This document shows positions 17,612 through 26,166 of a stretch of 64,000 nucleotides of DNA, piece by piece; positions within the stretch are counted from its first letter, which is position 1; each line of letters starts with the position of its first letter. The position numbers and the translations under genes are program-made. The notes beneath the pieces are model-generated. The model was not told the DNA's origin, ran no database searches, and was given only the letters and a program-made list of their open reading frames with translations. This stretch comes from Sagittula sp048553715 (GTDB lineage Bacteria > Pseudomonadota > Alphaproteobacteria > Rhodobacterales > Rhodobacteraceae): NCBI RefSeq assembly GCF_048553715.1, contig NZ_JBLZNC010000005.1, positions 243,206-307,205 of the forward strand, written 5' to 3'.

Positions 17612-18391
17612 TCAGCGGCTGGCGTCAGGGGTGAAGGTGGAGAAATCCACAAGCGTGCCAAGCATTTGCAGATAGGCGACAAGCGCATCCATCTCGGACA
17701 CACCGGGGGTGCCGTCGAAGTTACGGATGTTGATATCCGGCGCGCCAAAGCCGCTTGCGTAGCGCGCCTGCAGATCGTCATAGCCCGCGCTGTCGGGATC
17801 GGCCTGCGCCAGAAAATCAGCCGAGGCATTGGCGATCATCTCTTCGGTGTAGGGGACGCCGACCATGGCATTTGCCGCCATGATATCGCCGATGTCATCC
17901 GCACCGATCATGCCGGAGGCAAGGCTGACACCCTCATCCAGACGCCGGTTCGACAGGTAGTCGTATTTGGGCATCACGGATTCCGGCACCACGGACTGCG
18001 GATCGCTGAGGTGATCCACATGCCATTCGTCAGAGTAGCGGCCGCCGACGCGCGCCAGATCGGGGCCTGTGCGCTTGGATCCCCATTGGAACGGGTGGTC
18101 GAATTTCGATTCCACCGCCAGCGAGTAGTGGCCGTAGCGTTCGACCTCGTCGCGCATGGGGCGGATCATCTGGCTGTGGCAGACGTAGCAGCCCTCGCGC
18201 AGATAGATTTCGCGCCCGGCCAGTTCCAGCGGCGTATAGGGGCGCATGCCTTCGACGTCCTCGATGGTGTTTTCGAGGTAGAACAGCGGCACGATTTGCA
18301 CCAGCCCCCCGATGGTCACCACAAGAAAGGCAAAGGTGGCCAGTAGGGTGACGTTCTTTTCAAGGATGGCGTGTTTGCTTAGAATGCTCAT
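17612..18391 (-). CDS. ccoO: cbb3 oxidase subunit II (mono-heme cytochrome c) CcoO
   Basis: The 259-residue mono-heme cytochrome c has an N-terminal membrane anchor (about 13-37) and heme site CYVCH at 68-72. Family segments such as REIYLREGCYVCHSQMIRPM, GPDLARVGGRYSDEWH and the methionine-bearing SVMPKYDYL are intact. CcoO passes electrons to CcoN. It starts 12 bp after the ccoN stop. Confidence 0.97.
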   Translation of the reverse strand: MSILSKHAILEKNVTLLATFAFLVVTIGGLVQIVPLFYLENTIEDVEGMRPYTPLELAGREIYLREGCYVCHSQMIRPMRDEVERYGHYSLAVESKFDHPFQWGSKRTGPDLARVGGRYSDEWHVDHLSDPQSVVPESVMPKYDYLSNRRLDEGVSLASGMIGADDIGDIMAANAMVGVPYTEEMIANASADFLAQADPDSAGYDDLQARYASGFGAPDINIRNFDGTPGVSEMDALVAYLQMLGTLVDFSTFTPDASR

Positions 18392-18403
18392 ACCCGGTCC
18401 TCC

Positions 18404-20014
18404 TTATTCGGCCGGTGTCGCATGAGCGCTGGCCGCCTGTGCCTGAACGGCAGGGGCGCGGCGTGCGGTCATGTACAGATTGTAACACATGATGATGGCA
18501 CCAGCGACGTACATGACCCCGCCCAATGCGCGGACGATATACATCGGCAGTTTCGCGGCGACGGTGTCGGCAAAGCTGTTCACGAGGAAGCCATTGGCGT
18601 CCACTTCGCGCCACATCAGGCCTTCCATAATGCCGGTCACCCACATGGAGGCCGCGTAGAACACGATCCCGATGGTGGCGAGCCAGAAGTGCCAGCTGAC
18701 CAGACCCAGCGAATAAAGCCGCTCACGGTTCCACAGTTTCGGCACAAGGAAGTACAGAGCGCCAAAGGTGATCATCCCGTTCCAGCCAAGCGCGCCGGAA
18801 TGCACGTGGCCGATGGTCCAGTCGGTGTAATGGCTCAGGCTGTTGACCGCACGGATCGACATCATCGGGCCCTCAAAGGTGGACATGCCGTAGAAGCCCA
18901 CAGAGATCACCATCATGCGGATCACCGGATCGGTGCGCAGCTTGTCCCATGCGCCCGACAGCGTCATCAGACCGTTGATCATGCCACCCCAGGACGGCAT
19001 CCAGAGCACGACAGAGAACACCATCCCAAGCGTCGACGCCCAGTCCGGCAGCGCGGTGTAATGCAGGTGGTGCGGACCGGCCCAGATGTAGATGAAGATC
19101 AACGCCCAGAAGTGGATGATCGACAGTTTGTAGCTGTAGACGGGACGCTCTGCCTGTTTGGGGATGAAATAATACATCATTCCCAGAAAGCCCGCCGTCA
19201 GAAAGAAGCCCACGGCGTTGTGGCCGTACCACCACTGGGTCATGGCATCCTGCACGCCGCTGAACACCTGCACCGATTTGGACCCCCAGATCGACACGGG
19301 AATGGCGAGGTTGTTGAAGATGTGCAGCATCGCCACGGTGATGATGAAGGACAGGTAGAACCAGTTCGCGACATAGATGTGGGGTTCGCGGCGTTTGACG
19401 ATTGTGCCGACGAAAACCGCGAAATAGGCGACCCAGACAATGGTCAGCAGCCAGTCGACGTACCATTCCGGTTCGGCGTATTCCTTGCCGTGGGTGGCAC
19501 CCAGAATATAACCGGTGGCCGCCAGAACGATCACCAACTGGTAGCCCCAGAACACATACCATGCGAGGTTGCCGCCCCACAGACGCGCGGCGGAGGTGCG
19601 CTGGACCACGTAGAACGACGTTGCGATCAGCGCATTGCCCCCAAAGGCAAAGATCACCGCCGAGGTGTGCAGCGGGCGCAGCCGGCCAAAGTTCAGATAG
19701 CCTTCGGACCAGTCAAAGTTCAGCCCCGGAAAGGCCAGCTGGGCCGCGATAAAGGTCCCCGCGATAAAGCCCACGACCCCCCAAAGCGCCGTGGCGATCA
19801 CGCCATAGCGGATCACGTCATCCATATAGCGGGTTTCGTCGATGGGCGTGATCGGCTCATCGGTGTTGCGCAGAACGATGACAAATGCCACCGCCGCGAC
19901 CAGCATGATGGTCAGCGCGTTTACCAGATAAGCCACATCGCGTGCGTAATTGGCCGCGATCGCTGCGAAAAGCGCGATCAGGCCATACACGATGAGCTTG
20001 ATATAATTTTGCAT
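18404..20014 (-). CDS. ccoN: cbb3 oxidase catalytic subunit I CcoN
   Basis: CcoN holds the low-spin heme b and the heme b3-CuB site that reduces oxygen and pumps protons. The 536 residues form about 12 to 14 membrane helices. Heme and copper ligand segments are visible: LHTSAVIFAFGGN, QWWYGHNAVGFFLTAGF, WAGPHHLHYTALPDW and IGHVHSGALGWNGM. The ATG at 20014 is preferred over 20038 because aaggga lies just upstream and the family N-terminus begins there. It is the first gene of ccoNOQP, and an FNR site about 100 bp upstream points to microaerobic induction. Confidence 0.97.
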   Translation of the reverse strand: MQNYIKLIVYGLIALFAAIAANYARDVAYLVNALTIMLVAAVAFVIVLRNTDEPITPIDETRYMDDVIRYGVIATALWGVVGFIAGTFIAAQLAFPGLNFDWSEGYLNFGRLRPLHTSAVIFAFGGNALIATSFYVVQRTSAARLWGGNLAWYVFWGYQLVIVLAATGYILGATHGKEYAEPEWYVDWLLTIVWVAYFAVFVGTIVKRREPHIYVANWFYLSFIITVAMLHIFNNLAIPVSIWGSKSVQVFSGVQDAMTQWWYGHNAVGFFLTAGFLGMMYYFIPKQAERPVYSYKLSIIHFWALIFIYIWAGPHHLHYTALPDWASTLGMVFSVVLWMPSWGGMINGLMTLSGAWDKLRTDPVIRMMVISVGFYGMSTFEGPMMSIRAVNSLSHYTDWTIGHVHSGALGWNGMITFGALYFLVPKLWNRERLYSLGLVSWHFWLATIGIVFYAASMWVTGIMEGLMWREVDANGFLVNSFADTVAAKLPMYIVRALGGVMYVAGAIIMCYNLYMTARRAPAVQAQAASAHATPAE

Positions 20015-20110
20015 GTTGCGTCCCTTCGTCTGACCCATACGATTCGAGCGACCGCTTGGGCGGGTGTTCTAGACTGGGACCGTCATGCCGCGTTTCACCC
20101 AAAGAGAACC

Positions 20111-20124
20111 TTGATCTGCATCAA
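20111..20124. promoter_or_regulatory. FNR/FnrL-type operator, proximal to ccoN
   Basis: TTGAT-CTGC-ATCAA is a perfect FNR palindrome. Centred at 20117.5, it would place a class II start near 20076 on the minus strand, giving ccoN a leader of about 60 bases. Confidence 0.88.
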
Positions 20125-20142
20125 TAGAAACGCGCCAATTTG

Positions 20143-20156
20143 TTGATGCCGGTCAA
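20143..20156. promoter_or_regulatory. Second FNR-type operator, proximal to uspA-like gene
   Basis: TTGAT-GCCG-GTCAA matches the FNR palindrome with one change. Centred at 20149.5, it would put a plus-strand start near 20191, 24 bases before the universal stress gene ATG. Each of the two sites is therefore spaced for one of the divergent genes. Confidence 0.68.
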
Positions 20157-20214
20157 AGCGGGACATGCCGCGACGGGACTAGCCTGCTCCGTGTAACCGG
20201 ACAGGAGGTCGGAG

Positions 20215-21057
20215 ATGACGTATAAAACAATTCTTGCAGTTGTGACGGATCGGGACGCTCTGCAGCAGACCATTGGCGCGGCGAGCGATCTGGCGCGGGA
20301 CTGTGACGCCCATCTGGATGTGCTCTGCCTCGGGGTGGATCGCACACAGGGCGGATATTATTTTGCTGGGGCCACAGCGGTTGTGTTGCAGGAAACCCTG
20401 TCACGCGCACGGGCCGAGGCCCAAGAGCTAGCGCAGCGGGTAGAGCACATGTTGGCAGGCACAGGTCTGGCCTATGTGGTGGAACACGGCGTCGCGCAGA
20501 TGATGGATGTCAGCCGCCATGTGGCACAGCGCGCGCGGTTCGCCGATCTTTGTGTCGTGGCCAAGCCCTATGGCGCCGGCGTGGGGGTTGAGATGGAACC
20601 GGCTGTCGAAGGTGCTTTGTTCGACGGGGACAGCCCGGTCTATATCCCCTCAGGCGCAGGGCAGGGGGCCACAGCGCACCCTGAACGTGTGGTGCTGGCG
20701 TGGAACGATGCGCCCGAAGCCCTGCGCGCGATCCGACGTGCCATGCCCATGCTGACAGCAGCCAAGCGGGTCCATGTGGTTGTGATCGACCCGCCGCAAC
20801 ATGGCCAGACGCGGTCTGACCCCGGCGGTTTGCTGGCGCAATACCTTGCGCGCCACGGGGTCAAGGTCGAGATCAACGTGCTGGCCAAAACCCTGCCACG
20901 GGTGTCCGATGTTCTGAAGCGTCACGCGACAGATGTGGGGGCCGATCTGATCGTCATGGGAGCCTACGGGCATTCGCGCTTCCGCGAGGCTGTTCTGGGC
21001 GGGGCGACACGGCACATGCTGGAACATGCGGAGATTCCGGTTGTGATGGCCCATTGA
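20215..21057 (+). CDS. Tandem universal stress protein (UspA family)
   Basis: The 280-residue protein contains two Usp domains in tandem (about 1-145 and 150-280). The second has the ATP-binding pattern G-x2-G-x9-G in GAYGHSRFREAVLGGATRHML, followed by IPVVMAH. The first is more divergent and lacks a clear copy of that pattern. Such proteins support survival during growth arrest or oxygen limitation. The gene is divergent from ccoN and shares its FNR-containing control region, so co-induction at low oxygen is likely. The ATG at 20215 has an aggaggt box just upstream. Confidence 0.9.
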   Translation: MTYKTILAVVTDRDALQQTIGAASDLARDCDAHLDVLCLGVDRTQGGYYFAGATAVVLQETLSRARAEAQELAQRVEHMLAGTGLAYVVEHGVAQMMDVSRHVAQRARFADLCVVAKPYGAGVGVEMEPAVEGALFDGDSPVYIPSGAGQGATAHPERVVLAWNDAPEALRAIRRAMPMLTAAKRVHVVVIDPPQHGQTRSDPGGLLAQYLARHGVKVEINVLAKTLPRVSDVLKRHATDVGADLIVMGAYGHSRFREAVLGGATRHMLEHAEIPVVMAH

Positions 21058-21138
21058 GAGAGGGGTACGCATTTCCCGTATTGATTGAAAATTGCCGTAA
21101 GGGCATGCTGTTTGCAGATCAATCCGGGAGTGTTGCGA

Positions 21139-21492
21139 ATGACCTATGTCACCGGCTTTTTGTCCCCTGTGCCTGAGGGCAACAAACAAGCCTATATCGA
21201 CAGCGCCGAGTTCGCCTGGGCGCTGTTTGCCGAATACGGCGCAACCGCGCATTGGGAGTGCTGGGAAGAGGACGTGCCGGATGGCGAGGTGACCTCTTTC
21301 CCGATGGCCGTCAAACGCGAGGCGGGGGAGAAGGTCGTGCTGTCATGGCTGATCTGGCCGGATAAGGCCGCTGCGGACGCCTGCTTTGCCTCGATGGAGA
21401 CCGATGAGCGCTGGCGCGACATGGATATGCCGTTTGACGGCAAGCGGATGATGTGGGGCGGATTTGACCCGGTCTTTGTAAAAACCGCCTAA
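21139..21492 (+). CDS. DUF1428 (YbaA-like) protein
   Basis: The 117-residue protein resembles the DUF1428 family of small dimeric alpha/beta proteins of unknown function. Family-like segments are YVTGFLSPVPEGNKQAYIDSA, WECWEEDVPDGEVTSFP and the C-terminal DMPFDGKRMMWGGFDPV. The ATG at 21139 is chosen because gggag precedes it and the conserved region starts at once. It follows the universal stress gene by 81 bp and overlaps the stop region of the convergent PhzF-like gene by four bases. Confidence 0.82.
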   Translation: MTYVTGFLSPVPEGNKQAYIDSAEFAWALFAEYGATAHWECWEEDVPDGEVTSFPMAVKREAGEKVVLSWLIWPDKAAADACFASMETDERWRDMDMPFDGKRMMWGGFDPVFVKTA

Positions 21493-22439
21493 GGGGCGGG
21501 TGGCCGGATATGGCCGGTGCTGATCGGAACCGCTGATCCGGCCAGCGTCACTTGGGTCAATTTCCCTTGCGCCACGGTGATCCCGAGGTCTAGATCCGAA
21601 GGGCGGCCCATCTCGACGCCTTGGCGCAAGGACAGGGCGCTGTCCCCGTCGGGCAAAACGCCCACCGACAGCAATTGCGCCGCCAGAATGGCAGAGGCGC
21701 TTCCCGTGGCGGGGTCTTCTGGAATCCCTGCCGTGGGCGAAAACATCCGCGCGCGGACATCGCAATCGTCACCTGTGGTGTACAGATAGGCGCTGTCCAC
21801 CTGTGCGGCGTCCATCAGTTGGGACCACGCGGGTTCATGCGGTGTGGCGCGGCCAAGCGCGTCGAGATCGCGGACCGGCAGATACAAAAACCGCGGCCCG
21901 CCCTGCCAGATGCCGGCCTCGTGGGCGCCAAACCCGATGTCCTTTACGTGCAATCCCACCGCCGCTGCCTGCACTGCGACATCAGGCACCGTTACGTCAG
22001 GGACCGCATGGGGCACCACGGGGGCCGTGAACCGTGCGCGCAATTGGTTACCCGTCCGCCAGACCCGCACGGGGACAAGGCCTGCCTGTTCCTCCAAGGT
22101 GGTCTCTGTCTGGAAATCCCCTGAAGGCGCGGATTTTAACGCAAGATGAATGGCGCAGCCGATGGTGGGATGACCGGCAAAGGGGATCTCTGCAGTCGGA
22201 AAGAAGATCCGCACCTTTGCGGTATGCGCAGGATCATCGGGCCGCTGGACAAAGATCGTCTCGGACAGGTTGAATTCGCGCGCGATGGTTTGCATCTGTT
22301 GGTCGCTTAGCGCATCCGCCCGTTCGACGATGGCCAAGGGATTGCCTGCATAGGCCTGCGTGGTGAACACATCGCAGGTGGCAAAGGGCAGCGGTGTCTC
22401 AGGCAAAGACGCCCCCGTCCGCGTCATCGCCCGCTTCAT
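21489..22439 (-). CDS. PhzF family isomerase/epimerase-like protein
   Basis: The 316-residue protein has the two-lobe diaminopimelate-epimerase-like fold of the PhzF family. Signature parts are DVFTTQAYAGNPLAIV, LSETIFVQRP, FPTAEIPFAGHPTIGCA and the C-terminal MFSPTAGIPEDPATGSASAIL. The glutamate in the NLSETIFV segment corresponds to the catalytic acid of PhzF. No phenazine genes are near and the substrate is unknown. Its start overlaps the 3' end of fnrL (ATG at 22439, alternative at 22427), so translation may be coupled to fnrL. Confidence 0.87.
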   Translation of the reverse strand: MKRAMTRTGASLPETPLPFATCDVFTTQAYAGNPLAIVERADALSDQQMQTIAREFNLSETIFVQRPDDPAHTAKVRIFFPTAEIPFAGHPTIGCAIHLALKSAPSGDFQTETTLEEQAGLVPVRVWRTGNQLRARFTAPVVPHAVPDVTVPDVAVQAAAVGLHVKDIGFGAHEAGIWQGGPRFLYLPVRDLDALGRATPHEPAWSQLMDAAQVDSAYLYTTGDDCDVRARMFSPTAGIPEDPATGSASAILAAQLLSVGVLPDGDSALSLRQGVEMGRPSDLDLGITVAQGKLTQVTLAGSAVPISTGHIRPPAP

Positions 22440-23148
22440 GCATCAGACGTTCCATATTGGGCACGGTGATGTGGCGCTTGCCCTCGAGCACGATCACGCC
22501 GTCCTTTTTCAATGCCGATATCTGACGCGAGACGGTTTCCAGCGTCAGGCCAAGATAATCGGCCATCGCCTCCCGCGTGAGCGGCAGATCAAACACCACC
22601 GGCCCCGATTGCCCGGCGCGCATGTGTAGCGTCGCATCGCGGCGCGCGATGATCGACAGCAGCGAGGCGATCTTTTCCCGCGCCGTCTTGCGCCCCAGCA
22701 CAAGCATCCATTCGCGTGCGGCGTCGAGTTCGTCGAGCGTCATTTCCAGCAGGCGCTGCGCAATATGGGGGGTCTGCTCCATCATGGTTTCAAAGGGCGC
22801 TTTGCGAAAGCAGCACATGACCATGTCCGTGGTGGCCACCACGTCATAGGCCGCGTGATCGCGCCCCGGACGGCCGACAAAATCCGAAGGAAGCAGCAGG
22901 CCGACCATCTGGCGACGCCCGTCTTCCATGGTCTGGGTCAGCGACGCGATGCCCGACACCACAGACCCCACAAAATCCATACGGTCGCCGGACCAGACAA
23001 CCATCTGACCGGCCTCGAATTTGCGGTAATATTTGATCTCTTCCAGACGGGTCAGCTCTTCACCTTCGCAGCGGGCGCAGACCGCGCGGTGCCGGATCGG
23101 ACATTCCGCGCATTCCTGTTGAACGGTCGACAACGTAGGTGTCTGCAT
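22399..23148 (-). CDS. fnrL: Crp/Fnr-type oxygen regulator FnrL
   Basis: The 249-residue regulator is the FNR orthologue of this group. Four N-terminal cysteines (13, 16, 24, 27) and a central pair (112, 113) include the ligands of an oxygen-labile 4Fe-4S cluster. A cyclic-nucleotide-binding-like beta barrel (about 40-125) and a dimer helix precede the helix-turn-helix (about 190-213). There E204, S207 and R208 match the residues that read TTGAT half-sites. The ATG at 23148 follows a ggag motif. It is divergent from hemN and close to cco, as in Rhodobacter. An FNR palindrome just upstream suggests autoregulation. Confidence 0.95.
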   Translation of the reverse strand: MQTPTLSTVQQECAECPIRHRAVCARCEGEELTRLEEIKYYRKFEAGQMVVWSGDRMDFVGSVVSGIASLTQTMEDGRRQMVGLLLPSDFVGRPGRDHAAYDVVATTDMVMCCFRKAPFETMMEQTPHIAQRLLEMTLDELDAAREWMLVLGRKTAREKIASLLSIIARRDATLHMRAGQSGPVVFDLPLTREAMADYLGLTLETVSRQISALKKDGVIVLEGKRHITVPNMERLMHEAGDDADGGVFA

Positions 23149-23169
23149 TTTGACTCCGTCTTTCTCGTC

Positions 23170-23183
23170 TTGATCTGGGTCAA
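23170..23183. promoter_or_regulatory. FNR/FnrL-type operator between fnrL and hemN
   Basis: TTGAT-CTGG-GTCAA matches the FNR consensus with one change. Its centre at 23176.5 is 42.5 bases before the hemN ATG. It is too close to the fnrL start (28 bases) for class II activation of fnrL, so it may activate hemN and hold fnrL in check. Confidence 0.75.
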
Positions 23184-23218
23184 AGCCCGGATCGGTCTTT
23201 CCGCTTATCGCTGGGCCC

Positions 23219-24574
23219 ATGGAACAGCGAACACAGTTTGCGCGGCTCGGTCTGTTTGACGCGAAAGTCCCGCGATATACCTCTTATCCCACCGCACCGC
23301 AGTTTGCCGGGGGTGTCGACACGCAGCGATTCGCGGAATGGATATCGTCTATTCCCGAGCATGGTGACATATCCCTCTATCTGCATGTACCTTTTTGTCG
23401 CAGGTTGTGCTGGTTCTGTGCCTGTCGCACCCAAGGCACAGCCACCGCCAGCCCGGTGGAGGCCTATGTCGACACCTTGCTGTTGGAACTCGCCCTGCTG
23501 AAGCGGCATCTGCCGCGTGGGGTGCGCCTGTCGCGTCTGCATTGGGGCGGGGGGACGCCGACCCTTTTGTCGCCGGACCTTATGCGCCGATTGATGGATG
23601 CGGTGTTCGATGTGGCCCCTATGGCGCCGGGTGGTGAATTCTCGGTCGAGATTGACCCCAAAGAAATCGACGCCGAACGGCTGGATGTTCTGGCTGCGGG
23701 GGGCATGAACCGTGCCTCCATCGGGGTGCAGGATTTCGATCCCGAAATCCAAGAGGTCATCGGCCGCAGGCAGGGGTTTGATCTGACGCGGCAAACGGTC
23801 GACATGATCCGCGACCGCGGGATCGCCAGCCTGAATGCAGACATCCTGTTTGGCCTGCCTCATCAGACGCGGGCACGTATGACCGAAACCGTGCAGAAAC
23901 TGCTGTCTTTTGCGCCGGATCGCGTGGCGCTCTATGGTTATGCGCATGTGCCATGGATGGCGAAGCGTCAGCAGATGATCCCTGCCGATGCCTTGCCCAC
24001 GCCGCAGGAACGGCTTGATCTGTTTGATGTGGCACGGCGGCTGTTTGTCTGGGATGGCTACACTCAAATCGGCATCGATCACTTTGCAACAGCAGGTGAC
24101 GGCTTGGCCATCGCCCAGAAGACCGGCGGCCTGCGCCGCAACTTCCAAGGCTACACCGATGATCGGTCCGATGTGCTGATCGGGCTTGGCGCGTCCTCGA
24201 TTTCACGGTTCCCGCAGGGGTTTGCGCAGAATGCGTCGGGAACGTCCGATTATACCACGGCGATCCGCGCGGGGCGGTTTGCCACGAAACGCGGGCATGC
24301 GTTTGTCGGAGACGATCTCCTCAGGGCTCGTTTGATCGAGGCGGTGATGTGCGATTTCCGCATTGATGCGGCCGAGATCCTGCGCGATTTCGCGATCACA
24401 CGGGCGCGGCTTTTCGGCATGTTCAACGACGTTAATGCGCGGTTCGAGCATCTGTTGGAAATCACCGAAGACGGGCTGTTCATCCCGCCGTCGGTGCGTC
24501 CGTTGACGCGGATGATCGCGCGTGGATTCGACGCCTATGACCTCAGCAAGGCAGGCCACAGTTCGGCGATCTAG
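23219..24574 (+). CDS. hemN: Oxygen-independent coproporphyrinogen III dehydrogenase HemN
   Basis: This radical-SAM enzyme decarboxylates coproporphyrinogen III to protoporphyrinogen IX without oxygen, supplying heme when oxygen is scarce. The 451 residues begin LFDAKVPRYTSYPTAPQF. The cluster motif is C60-x3-C64-x2-C67 in HVPFCRRLCWFCACR. Family blocks VHWGGGTP-like LHWGGGTPTLLSP and GVQDFDPEIQEVIGR are intact. The ATG at 23219 has no strong ribosome site and the upstream FNR site implies a very short leader. It ends two bases before the yejF stop on the other strand. Confidence 0.95.
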   Translation: MEQRTQFARLGLFDAKVPRYTSYPTAPQFAGGVDTQRFAEWISSIPEHGDISLYLHVPFCRRLCWFCACRTQGTATASPVEAYVDTLLLELALLKRHLPRGVRLSRLHWGGGTPTLLSPDLMRRLMDAVFDVAPMAPGGEFSVEIDPKEIDAERLDVLAAGGMNRASIGVQDFDPEIQEVIGRRQGFDLTRQTVDMIRDRGIASLNADILFGLPHQTRARMTETVQKLLSFAPDRVALYGYAHVPWMAKRQQMIPADALPTPQERLDLFDVARRLFVWDGYTQIGIDHFATAGDGLAIAQKTGGLRRNFQGYTDDRSDVLIGLGASSISRFPQGFAQNASGTSDYTTAIRAGRFATKRGHAFVGDDLLRARLIEAVMCDFRIDAAEILRDFAITRARLFGMFNDVNARFEHLLEITEDGLFIPPSVRPLTRMIARGFDAYDLSKAGHSSAI

Positions 24575-24576
24575 GG

Positions 24577-26166
24577 TTAGACGGTCTCGAACGCGGCGCT
24601 GAGCAACGCACGGGTATACTCGGTCTTTGGGTTTTCAAAGACGTCCCTAGCGGTGCCGGTCTCGACCACGTCGCCCTGTTTCATCACCATGACCTTGTGC
24701 GACATGGCCCGCACGACCTTGAGGTCGTGGGAGATGAACAGATAGGCGAGGTTATATTTCCGCTGCAGATCGCGCAGCAGATCGACGATCTGCACTTGCA
24801 CGGTCATGTCCAGCGCGCTTGTCGGCTCGTCCAGAACGACCAGACGCGGGCGCAAAACCATGGCACGGGCGATGGCGATGCGCTGGCGCTGCCCGCCAGA
24901 GAACTCGTGCGGGTAGCGGTGCATGGCCATCGGGTCCAGCCCGACCTCTGTCATGACTTCGGCCACCTGCTGACGGAACGTCCGCTTGTCCGCCGACCCG
25001 TGTACATGCAGACCCTCTGCGATGATCTGTTCGCAGGTCATGCGCGGGCTGAGCGAGCCAAACGGGTCCTGAAACACAATCTGGATTTCGGAGCGCAGGC
25101 GGCGCAGATCACGCGTTGACCATTTGCGCACGTCCTCACCACGGTAGCGAATGTCGCCTTCCGATTTGATCAGGCGCATCACGGCCAGCGCCAGTGTGGT
25201 CTTGCCCGATCCGCTTTCACCGACGATGCCGATGGTTTCGCCCGCGCGGACCGAAAGGGAGGCATCGTTAACCGCCTTCACATGGCCGACGGTGCGTTTC
25301 ATCAACCCCTTCTGGATCGGGAACCAGATTTTCAGATGGTCGGTGTGCGCGATCTCTTCGGCGTCGGTGGGCACGGGATCGGGGGTGCCAACGCTTTCTG
25401 CGGACAGCAGTTTCTGGGTATAGGGGTGCTGTGGATTGTCAAAGATCGCGCGGGTCGGCCCCTGTTCGACGATCTCGCCATCTTTCATCACGCAGACGCG
25501 GTCGGCGATCTTGCGCACGATGTTCAGGTCATGGGTGATGAACAACATCCCCATGCCTTCCTTTTGTTTGATGTCTTCCAGCAGGTCGAGGATCTGCGCC
25601 TGAATGGTCACATCCAGCGCTGTGGTCGGCTCATCCGCGATCAGAAGCTCCGGCCCGTTGGCCAGCGCCATAGCGATCATCACACGCTGCCGCTGGCCAC
25701 CGGACAACTGGTGTGGATAGGCGTTCAGGCGGCTTTCGGGATCACGGATCCCCACACGGTGCAACAGGTCAATGATACGCTGGCGCGCGGCGGCGCCGGT
25801 TTGCCCTTGATGCAGTTCGATGGATTCCGCGAGCTGCTTTTCCAACGTGTGCAGCGGGTTCAGCGAGGTCATCGGCTCCTGAAAGATGAAGGAGATATCG
25901 TTGCCGCGCACCTGTTGCAGACGCGCAGGGCGCGCGCCGATCATCTCTTGCCCATCATAGGTGACCGAGCCAGTGACCTCGGCATTTTCGCCCAGCAGCG
26001 ACACGGTCGACAGGGCGGTGACCGATTTGCCCGATCCGCTTTCGCCCACCAGTGCGACGGTCTCGCCTCTGTCGATGTGGAAAGAGACACCTTTGACGGC
26101 CAGATTGGTTTTCCCGTCCTGACGGAATGCGACCTTCAGGTCTTTGACATCAAGGATCTTGCTCAT
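24577..26166 (-). CDS. yejF: ABC transporter, fused double ATP-binding protein YejF
   Basis: The 529-residue protein contains two complete ABC ATPase domains. The first (about 1-260) has Walker A GESGSGKS and signature LSGGQRQR. The second (about 285-525) has GESGSGKT and FSGGQRQR. Each carries the C-terminal oligopeptide-type extension (HPYTQKLL, TEYTRALL). It energises the YejABE peptide importer. The ATG at 26166 overlaps the yejE stop as ATGA, indicating coupling. Confidence 0.95.
   Translation of the reverse strand: MSKILDVKDLKVAFRQDGKTNLAVKGVSFHIDRGETVALVGESGSGKSVTALSTVSLLGENAEVTGSVTYDGQEMIGARPARLQQVRGNDISFIFQEPMTSLNPLHTLEKQLAESIELHQGQTGAAARQRIIDLLHRVGIRDPESRLNAYPHQLSGGQRQRVMIAMALANGPELLIADEPTTALDVTIQAQILDLLEDIKQKEGMGMLFITHDLNIVRKIADRVCVMKDGEIVEQGPTRAIFDNPQHPYTQKLLSAESVGTPDPVPTDAEEIAHTDHLKIWFPIQKGLMKRTVGHVKAVNDASLSVRAGETIGIVGESGSGKTTLALAVMRLIKSEGDIRYRGEDVRKWSTRDLRRLRSEIQIVFQDPFGSLSPRMTCEQIIAEGLHVHGSADKRTFRQQVAEVMTEVGLDPMAMHRYPHEFSGGQRQRIAIARAMVLRPRLVVLDEPTSALDMTVQVQIVDLLRDLQRKYNLAYLFISHDLKVVRAMSHKVMVMKQGDVVETGTARDVFENPKTEYTRALLSAAFETV

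Noticed and set aside
18422..20146. 574-residue open frame on the plus strand
   Set aside because: It is antisense to ccoN and rich in H, D and R. It also crosses the FNR control region. No domain is visible.
21489..22439. Phenazine biosynthesis locus suggested by the PhzF-like gene
   Set aside because: No other phz-type genes are present, and PhzF-like proteins are widespread outside phenazine clusters.
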